A stretch of DNA of 64,000 nt from Lachnospiraceae bacterium (GTDB lineage Bacteria; Bacillota; Clostridia; Lachnospirales; Lachnospiraceae). Positions 8,228-16,600 of the stretch are shown piece by piece. The position numbers were made by a program, and so were the translations under genes. Each line of letters begins with the position of its first letter. The stretch's first letter is position 1. Location: positions 20,903-84,902 of the forward strand of contig JAFZRZ010000032.1 of assembly GCA_017619635.1 (NCBI GenBank), read 5' to 3'. The notes below the pieces were generated by a model. The model had not been told where the DNA came from. It worked only from the letters and a program-made list of their open reading frames with translations, and did no database searches.

Positions 8228-10636
8228 GTGAGAAAAAAAAGATTACAGGCAAGAATAAAAAGAAGAATCAAGGATAATAAAGGTATTGCGTTGGTCACAG
8301 TTATCATAGCAATAGGCTTTGTTGCTGCTTTGGTCAGCATCCTTCTTATGACCACACTGGTCAACTTTAAAATGAAAGTAGTAAATGAAGAAGGAACCGA
8401 TACATTCTATTCGGCAGAGCAGGTTCTTGATGAGATTACCGTAGGACTTCAAAGAGTTGTTTCTAATGCACTAAGTACTTCGTATACAGAGATATTGGAA
8501 AACTATGGTGATAATACTCTTGATAATACCACAAAGAAACAGATGATTCAGACGAGGTATTATGAGAAAGTTTGGGAGGAATTACAGTATTCAACTTCTG
8601 ATCACTCAAAGTATAAGATTGAAAAGTTAGAGAGTTTTCTTAAAGACAGTACAAAGTATCATGGATATGATTTGAATGGAGATGGTACTGAAGATACTGA
8701 TGAAGGCTTCGGTGCGATATTAGTAGCTGTTACTAATGATGCTACAGGCGCGGAGATTGAGTCAGCTGATTACGGCGATATGCTTACATTCTCGGGTACT
8801 GGTATCGTGCTAAAGAATATTAAGGTTTATTACAGGGATGTAAATGGATTTGTTTCTGTTATACAGAGTGATATCAGACTTAACTATCCGGAATTCGATT
8901 TCGCCAAGAACTCATCTATGGCTGATATTGCAGATTACTGCTTTATAGCAGATGGTGGTTTTGAGAGAACACATAACGGTGATCTTGATATATCTGGAAA
9001 TATATACGCCAACAACTTTGCGACCAAGGGAGTTAATGTAAAATTCAGTGATAATAATCTCATACTTGTAAAACATGATATTTTCATAGATGGTCAGAGT
9101 TTTAGAACTGGAACCGGATGTAATATTTGGGCTGACAATCTAAAAGCTAGATCATGTACGATGAATATTGATGGTTCGGTGAATCTTTCGAATGACCTTA
9201 ATCTTTTAGGTGACCATCCCAGTGTAAAACTGAAGGGAGAGTTCAATGGATACGGTTGTTCTATAGATGATGCGGATGAGAGTTCGGCCATTCTTATAAA
9301 CGGTAAAAAGGCAAAATTGGATTTTGATGATGTAACAAAGCTTAAGATCTCTGGACATGCTTTCTTGGGATTGAGTTCAGCAGGTTCATCATCATCTACT
9401 CATGACTATACAAGTGTTGATGCATCTACTCAGTACAAGGATATATATACAGGTGAATCAGTCGCTGCAAAATCTGATCAGCTTATGTATCTTGTACCTG
9501 CTGAGGCTATAGGTGTGGATGAGAAGACAGGAAGATCGAAGTATAACGCAAATCCTCTTACTAAAGCACAGTATGAAGACATAGTTGCACAAGCGACTTA
9601 TGATGATACACATGCCGATAGTGCTACATCCTTCGTGAAGGTATCAGATTCGACACCTATTTCTGTTCTTTCGGGTGGTACAATTGCTCCATATCTAAAG
9701 TATGATGCAAGTTCAAAACCTGCAGTATATGAACATAAGATAAGAGTAAATGATGCTTCAACAGGATATCTTGTCTTCTTCTATATGCAGTTTGCCGACG
9801 AGGTAAAAGCAAATGAGTATTTTGCAATGTATTATTCAAACAATGAGAAGGCGTTGGCAAAATATACAAATACATACATAGAAGAGATTAAGTTCAAACA
9901 TCTTGTTGATTCTATTACAGCAGGTAGTACTTATGTTACTGATGCTACTGATGCTGAGAACGACGGTCTTTCTATTTGGCCTCAGTCGCAGTTGTCAGCA
10001 AGCTTAGTAATGAATCAGGACTCCTCAGAGAATCTGCAGAAGTTTAAAGCTTATACCACAAAACTGATACCAAACTTCTCGGAACTTACGGGCTGTGCGT
10101 CAAACGATATGAATGATATCGACAGTCAGGTTATATTTGAAAATGTTGCCACAGATGAAACGCATATACTTGAGTATATTGACAGAGCAAATGATGCTGG
10201 TTTGAGTGGAAGCACATTTGGAACTGTAACCGTAAATATTTCAGGCTTTGGTTCCAATAAGACCATGACATTTACTGATAGTTCTGATGGATCAATTGCG
10301 ATAGTTTCAACAGCAGATGTAACAGTTAACGATTCCAATATCAACCTTGTAGTAACTACGGGTGAAGTTACTGTTACAACAACAAGTTTTAATGGTGTAA
10401 TACTTTGCAATGGTAAACTTAAAATGTCAGGTACGTCAGCACAGACAATGACAAAGAGCCCTGAGTTAGTAAGAAAGTGTTTGGGCTACGGATATGAGGA
10501 TGCTGGATTAACATATGCGATTGCCAGCTGCCTCGCGAATGGAGATGACTACATTTATGCTTCATATGGAAGCGGAGGTTCGAGTGATACTTCCCTCACT
10601 GGACTTGTTACTTATGAGAACTGGAAGAAGGAATAA
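8228..10636 (+). CDS. Very large PilX/GspK-like minor pilin with beta-rich domain
   Basis: 802 residues. A basic N-terminus leads to DNKGIALVTVIIAIGF, a prepilin helix that lacks Glu at +5, as GspK and PilX proteins do; these cap the pseudopilus tip. Residues 148-158 contain a DxNxDGxxDxD loop typical of calcium binding. A following stretch (about 250-390) is full of short alternating-hydrophobic strands with Gly/Asn/Asp turns, as in beta-solenoid or bactofilin-like folds, and a similar strand-rich part returns near the C-terminus. The GTG start is preceded by GAGGA at 8216-8220. The next gene begins 3 bases after the stop, so the two are probably translationally coupled. Confidence 0.72.
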   Translation: MRKKRLQARIKRRIKDNKGIALVTVIIAIGFVAALVSILLMTTLVNFKMKVVNEEGTDTFYSAEQVLDEITVGLQRVVSNALSTSYTEILENYGDNTLDNTTKKQMIQTRYYEKVWEELQYSTSDHSKYKIEKLESFLKDSTKYHGYDLNGDGTEDTDEGFGAILVAVTNDATGAEIESADYGDMLTFSGTGIVLKNIKVYYRDVNGFVSVIQSDIRLNYPEFDFAKNSSMADIADYCFIADGGFERTHNGDLDISGNIYANNFATKGVNVKFSDNNLILVKHDIFIDGQSFRTGTGCNIWADNLKARSCTMNIDGSVNLSNDLNLLGDHPSVKLKGEFNGYGCSIDDADESSAILINGKKAKLDFDDVTKLKISGHAFLGLSSAGSSSSTHDYTSVDASTQYKDIYTGESVAAKSDQLMYLVPAEAIGVDEKTGRSKYNANPLTKAQYEDIVAQATYDDTHADSATSFVKVSDSTPISVLSGGTIAPYLKYDASSKPAVYEHKIRVNDASTGYLVFFYMQFADEVKANEYFAMYYSNNEKALAKYTNTYIEEIKFKHLVDSITAGSTYVTDATDAENDGLSIWPQSQLSASLVMNQDSSENLQKFKAYTTKLIPNFSELTGCASNDMNDIDSQVIFENVATDETHILEYIDRANDAGLSGSTFGTVTVNISGFGSNKTMTFTDSSDGSIAIVSTADVTVNDSNINLVVTTGEVTVTTTSFNGVILCNGKLKMSGTSAQTMTKSPELVRKCLGYGYEDAGLTYAIASCLANGDDYIYASYGSGGSSDTSLTGLVTYENWKKE

Positions 10637-10639
10637 GGT

Positions 10640-11263
10640 ATGAGAAGAAAAAGAGCAATCACAGACAACAAAGGTTTCTCGCTTGTTGAGCTTATTGTGA
10701 TAATTGCTATCATGGCACTCATGGTTGGTATGGGTACGTTAGCCGTATCACTGCTTACCGGCTCTGAAGCCAAACAGGCTTGCGAAAAGATAAGCGCTCA
10801 ATTAAATGAGGCTAAGACTGGTTCTATGAGCAGGTATGATGAGGATATGAATATCGTATATGTTGATGATCCATCTGCTTATGATTGGGCCGACAAAGAA
10901 GGATATTATGTTGTAAAGCAGCTTTATACATTTACTAAAGATGCTACTACAAAAAAACCTGTAGTTATGTCCCTTGGATCTGAACATAGATACATATGTA
11001 ATAGTAGAGTGAGCATGGTATTCACATATGATGGAGGCAATTACTCGGTTAGCCCAGTATCTGGAAATGGAGTAGGATTTACCTTTGACAGAGCAACAGG
11101 CTTGTACAAAGATGTAAGAACTGGATGCGGACTAGATGGTTCGGGCGATGTTATTTTTACTACAGTGGATGCTCAGCCTGTATCACTTGAGATGACTAGC
11201 GGTCTTAGGACATATAAGATAAACTTTATAAGTGAGACCGGAAAACATACTATAGAGAAATAA
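10640..11263 (+). CDS. Type IV minor pilin (GspH/FimT-like)
   Basis: 207 residues. The leader MRRKRAITDNKG is followed by FSLVELIVIIAIMALMVGMG, a canonical prepilin helix with Glu at +5. The length and soluble domain (Tyr-rich, with predicted strands) fit a GspH/FimT-type pseudopilin. It starts 3 bases after the preceding gene and belongs to the same cluster of four minor pilins. Confidence 0.8.
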   Translation: MRRKRAITDNKGFSLVELIVIIAIMALMVGMGTLAVSLLTGSEAKQACEKISAQLNEAKTGSMSRYDEDMNIVYVDDPSAYDWADKEGYYVVKQLYTFTKDATTKKPVVMSLGSEHRYICNSRVSMVFTYDGGNYSVSPVSGNGVGFTFDRATGLYKDVRTGCGLDGSGDVIFTTVDAQPVSLEMTSGLRTYKINFISETGKHTIEK

Positions 11264-11296
11264 AGTTAACTTTCAAATGATTATAAAAATGGGTAT

Positions 11297-13621
11297 GTGG
11301 ATATGAAGAATAATAAAGGATTTTCATTAGTTGAATTGATTGTATCATTTGCCATCTTGGCTATTGCTGGAGTGGCTATATATGGTATGATGAGCACCAG
11401 CACAAATCATTTTAAGAAGACTGGCGGAGACGTAGGCTTACAATATGAACAGCAGGTCGTTGTCAATAAGCTTCGCGATACATTACTTGAGTCAAGTAAT
11501 GCTCTTTCTTACGATGATTCTACCAAGGTGTTGTATGTTTACAATCAGGAAGATATGGGACCTACTGCTCCTGGCGCAACAACACATATCTATAAATATA
11601 AAGTAACGAAGATTTTTTTAAGTGGAACTGAACTCAAACAGGTTTCTAGGATATTTGATGATATCAGTGGAACAGATGGTGTCGATATTACAGCTATATC
11701 TGATGATGATGCAAAACTTTTGGGTGAAGAAGTTAAGGATATAACATTTGATCTTGATAAGATATCGGAAGGTAAGATTGGATTTGTTATCACATTTGAA
11801 TCAGAGGGAAAAGAACTTGTTTCTGAACAGGTTGTTTCGCTTAGAAACAGAGTAATAAACAGTGATGATCCCACGACGATCTATACAAGCACAGAAGAAT
11901 TTGTTAACAGTTTTATAAGTTATATCACTATATACAGAAATGGTATCCCGCTTGCAGCAGGTGCTGATACAGAGTTGGCAAAGAGCGGAGCTACAGATTT
12001 AAGTATTCCATTTACTTATGAAGTTACAGCAAATGAATATTCAGGAAGGACATATGTAGCATCTTGGTCTCTTGATACTAACATAGCAGGAATGGCAGTT
12101 GATTCGGCAACAGGTGTTGTTACTGTTAGTCATACAGTACCGGCAGGTACGACTAATATACTGAGATGTACTAGCGTGGACGATGCTTCGAAGTCTCAGA
12201 CTGTAAGACTTGTTGTTACAGACAGTGGTGTGTATCCGGAGTCTCTTATAATTCAGAATAAGGGACATATTGATTATGATGGTTACAGGAATTACAGCAT
12301 ATGTCCTAAGGTTACATATACTGACCATACAACAGCAGAAGAAGCTTCTTTATGTACTTGGGTTATATCTCCGATATTACCTCAGGGCTGTACATATGAT
12401 CAGGGAACAGGAACTTTGACGGCTCTAAGTTCGTTAAATGGACAGACTGTTGTATTCAAAGCAACTCTGAAGGCTCCAAAGGCAGATGGAACGTTCCTTA
12501 CTGCAACTTTTGAACTTCCGATTTCAGATGTAGGCGATTATGTACCGAATCAACAGTTATATCTGAGCGGAGTTGATTCAAAATACAACTCAAGAGGTCA
12601 GAATTCCGTGGTTATTGCCTCTTGGTTAAATTCGACATCGACTGACTTTACATATTATTGGAGGGTATCATCTTACGGAGAGAATTGGGCAACCGAGGAT
12701 TCAGATCCAGACCGCATGCGCTTCAGCAAAACTATTTCCATGAGTGGTGGAAACGGTGTTACCATGACAGATGAGGGAGATGGATTCTACTCTACTCCAA
12801 GCGGTTACAGTTATCTTTACCTGGGATCAGTGCCTTGGCTGGATTGGTCTAAACAATATCAGGTTAAAGTTGAGTGTTTTGCGGTAGATTCAAAAGGAAA
12901 GAAATATGGAGTTGGACATGAGTCTGACATTGCATCGCAGAATAACTATACAGGTCCTGTATCAATGCTTGTTACATATGAGCCTGTAAAGATAATCTTG
13001 AAACCGACGAGTGCATTTAAACAAAATTCATCTCAGACATATAAGTTTAATACCTCTCTTGATCTTAAGAGAACGACTGATGGTACAAAGGACTGGCAGG
13101 GAAATTACAATCCTGATTATAGTCATTTTAGCGGACGTACAGTCAGAACATTCGAGATTATGGCGAGAGGTGTTGACTTCGATGCAACCAAAACTGCGAA
13201 TGTAACCATTAATGATGCAAACAATGCAACAAATACAAAGAACTGTAAGTTTATGTTCTACAATTCAGCTGGTGAAACAATATCGGATAAAGATATAAAG
13301 AATTATTTTACAGTAACAGACTATTGCTATACTTCTGGATATACAGTTTCTATAGCTGCATCAATGAACGATTCAGGCTTTAAGAAGTATTATACAGACA
13401 TCATCAACAAAGGAGCTCTTTCTATGACGAATCTGCCTGATACAGTGACACCGATATTCACTGCATGGGACGGTCATGGAAATGTTGTGGATACATATTA
13501 CCTGACAGGAACAGATTACTATAATGACGGTGATCTTGAGGCCGCAAAGGATCATAAGTTCAAGATTATATATGATCCATCAAAAATGAAGGATCTGTCA
13601 TATACTGAGAAGAATAACTGA
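11297..13621 (+). CDS. Very large PilW/GspJ-like minor pilin with Ig-like domains
   Basis: 774 residues. The N-terminus NNKGFSLVELIVSFAILAIAG is a prepilin signal, and the next 100 residues resemble GspJ/PilW. The remaining roughly 550 residues look like tandem Ig-fold or BIG-type adhesion modules: repeated strand patterns, including the phrases WSLDTNIAGMAVDSATGVVTV and TWVISPILPQGCTYDQGTGTL, which share the W-x(n)-D/G-x-x-TG-x-(V/L)-T layout of bacterial Ig-like repeats. The start may be GTG 11297 or ATG 11303; neither has a strong ribosome binding site. It ends just before the giant secreted protein. Confidence 0.72.
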   Translation: MDMKNNKGFSLVELIVSFAILAIAGVAIYGMMSTSTNHFKKTGGDVGLQYEQQVVVNKLRDTLLESSNALSYDDSTKVLYVYNQEDMGPTAPGATTHIYKYKVTKIFLSGTELKQVSRIFDDISGTDGVDITAISDDDAKLLGEEVKDITFDLDKISEGKIGFVITFESEGKELVSEQVVSLRNRVINSDDPTTIYTSTEEFVNSFISYITIYRNGIPLAAGADTELAKSGATDLSIPFTYEVTANEYSGRTYVASWSLDTNIAGMAVDSATGVVTVSHTVPAGTTNILRCTSVDDASKSQTVRLVVTDSGVYPESLIIQNKGHIDYDGYRNYSICPKVTYTDHTTAEEASLCTWVISPILPQGCTYDQGTGTLTALSSLNGQTVVFKATLKAPKADGTFLTATFELPISDVGDYVPNQQLYLSGVDSKYNSRGQNSVVIASWLNSTSTDFTYYWRVSSYGENWATEDSDPDRMRFSKTISMSGGNGVTMTDEGDGFYSTPSGYSYLYLGSVPWLDWSKQYQVKVECFAVDSKGKKYGVGHESDIASQNNYTGPVSMLVTYEPVKIILKPTSAFKQNSSQTYKFNTSLDLKRTTDGTKDWQGNYNPDYSHFSGRTVRTFEIMARGVDFDATKTANVTINDANNATNTKNCKFMFYNSAGETISDKDIKNYFTVTDYCYTSGYTVSIAASMNDSGFKKYYTDIINKGALSMTNLPDTVTPIFTAWDGHGNVVDTYYLTGTDYYNDGDLEAAKDHKFKIIYDPSKMKDLSYTEKNN

Positions 13622-13629
13622 TAAAAAGT

Positions 13630-13648
13630 CCGTGATGAGGGATCACGG
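13630..13648 (+). repeat. Intercistronic stem-loop before the giant pilus-associated gene
   Basis: CCGTGAT (13630-13636) pairs perfectly with ATCACGG (13642-13648) over a 5-base loop. No U-tract follows. It is similar in position to the hairpins at 2643 and 6731. Confidence 0.5.
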
Positions 13649-13690
13649 CAAGATGAATATACCTATAGTATCTAACAAAAGGAGTGCAAT

Positions 13691-16600
13691 ATGCATCGAA
13701 TTAACGCGGGTAGAGGGAAAAAAATAATATCTGCTTCAATAGCTGGAGTTCTTACTGTAGCTATTGTAAGTACGGCATTGTATAAGGATTCATCTGTAGC
13801 ACTAGCCAGACCTTCTTTGCCGGGTATCGAGGAGATAGTAAACGGAAATAGCAGTGGCAGACCGTTTAAGATTCTTGAGATAGTCGATCAGTATACGAAT
13901 GCGCGTATTGGATATACGGTTGCCGGTGAAGAGCCATCAAATAAAGATGCACAGGCAATATCAGATATGGCTTCATACGGCGAGCGTAAAGATTATTTTA
14001 TGACGGATTATGATTCAACTGATCCTATAGATAATTCTGCATGGAATACAGCTTTTGATGAACTGAATACAAAAGCATTTGCTTATGCGGATTATGATCA
14101 GGGCCCCGAACCTGGTGCTGTTGGTGCTTATGATGATAAAACGGATGGAATAAAAACCGGAAAGTCATATGGTACTTTTGAGACTAATTCTACTACAACT
14201 GGACGGTATGACGATGCGGATACATCGGGAGATTATGTTCAGGTTAATGACGGAACAGCTAATACTGATGGACATAAAACTATAGATGACGTTTATCAGA
14301 AACTTCCAGGAACTGATCAGACAGGCTATTTTTACATGAATTATGCAGGTTTTCTGTATAATGGTGATACTACGCTTGCAAATAATTACAATATTCTTCA
14401 GTATGCGTTAATAGATACTGATAACAGCTGGAAGTTTCCCTTTAAGATATATGAAGAGGATGTTAACACGGATGCAGATGGAAATCTTCTAGTTGATGGA
14501 AATGGTAATCCTTACAGCATACATTATCAGTATTATGATGATGACCGCTATATTTTTAATGATCCTTTTGAGGCGATACTTGATGAAAATGATGCGGACG
14601 ATGCAAATGATGATATCTACACATTTACAACTGAGCCTGCTGATGGAAGCGTGATTTATACATCTGAAGATGACGGTAGGCTCAAATACTGCGGTTATAT
14701 ATCAACTGTATCAGGTGTTCTTTCATTAAATTATGATTCAAATAATGATGGCACAATAGATAAGACCATACCTGTTTCTGCACGCGTATATGAGTTTGAT
14801 CCTGATGTTAATGGTGATCCGCAGAAGGATACAGATGGTAATACAATACTCAAACTTGATGCTTCGGGAAATCCGATCCCTATTGAATCATTTGCAAGTA
14901 TTGCTTTGAATGATCTTTCAATTAAATACTCTACTGTTAGAAAAGCGACCAACGGTGATGGAGCCGCCATTAAGAAGTATTATATTTCTTCAACTCAGCA
15001 GGGTGTAGGCGGTCTTTATGAACTTGCGACTTTGAGATTCCGTGCAGTGAACGATCCTGATGTTCTACCTGAAGAGTTTGGAATTAAGGATGAGACTGAA
15101 AAAGGTCTTTTTGCTGCAGGACCTGCAGGTGACAATACATGGTATCATGTATGGTACTATAAGTCACAGAGTAATTCTCCGTACAAGTATAATGAAAAAC
15201 CTCATGATGGAAAGTATGATTTCGTTCATGATTATACTGCGCCCGATGTAGATACATACTATTACAAGGGTGGTTATACAAACTATGAGTGGTTCAAGAA
15301 AGAAGTTCTTGATGTTGATGAAGCTGATTGTGGAAAAATATGCATTGATGTTATCACTAAGAAGCTTCACGAAGTAACCGCTGATGATATCAAAGATGCA
15401 GATCTCATCTATTTTACAGGTAATGGTGTATATGATACAGATACATCAGGTGCCGCAATAGATATGCAATACGATGCGGCTGCAGCACTTATTACAGCTG
15501 TTGACCAGGAAAATAAGGCTGTTGTTATCAACTTGAGAGCAACCAATGCCGGTACACAGTTTATACATTTTGGTGGAACAATCGCTCAAACTGCTATATC
15601 TTTGTTATTACAGAATGATGTTGATGGTATCAGTCAGTTTGTAGGAGCTACTGATTGGAACATGAGCGACGAAAAGAAGACAGAACTTCTTGGATGGCGT
15701 TTGGCTTATTATGCTAACGCTGGTAGTACTCGTAAAGATCTTAGCCATGTTACTGGTTCTGTTTTCGTAAATGATAACGTAGATACAACTTTGGATGCTA
15801 TATCTACAGATTTCACGACGGCATATTCAGATGCTAAGGTTAGCGGATTTACTCTTAATGTTTCTACTTCGACTAGTACACATGCTGACTTTACATTTGA
15901 CGGATTCAAAGATGTACAGAAAGATATAGATGAAGAGAAGTTTTATCTTGAAGTGGCTGGAAAGAATGTTGGCGATTTCAATGATACTATAAGTAAGGCT
16001 ACTTCTATAAGATATATTCTCAACTATGGCGACAGACGTGTGGTTGGTAAGACCGCATTGAGAGTGCTTGACCTTGAGCCGTACTATTCAAGAGACGTTG
16101 AAGGTGTCGTAGATGATTACAGTGATAATAATGAGCTTAAGAAGGTATTGTATGTAAATAATGGCAGAAGCAATGTTACCGTTGAAAATATTGCTGATGT
16201 TAGAGATATTTTTGCTATAAACTGGTTTAAGCAGAACGTATCAGATACTACAGATAGAATTGACGTGACTGGTATTGGTACCAAGGAATTCATAGGTAGG
16301 ATAGAAGATCTCAATGAGTCCTACGATATGATCTATATCGGAATGGATACTGCTTATATCAATACAGCGATATCTAAAGAGAATAATAAGTATTATAAAT
16401 CAAAGAATGTTGTATCAAATGATGGAGCAACATATGTATACAGGCATACTGGAGATAGAATATCTACAAGTAATCAGACTGGTGGTGATGGAACCTGGAA
16501 CATGGGTGGAAATGATATCACACCGGATAAGTTTAGAGAACTTCAGAATTATGTTAAAGCAGGATATGCAGTTCTATTGTCTGATGAATTCTTTAAGTAT

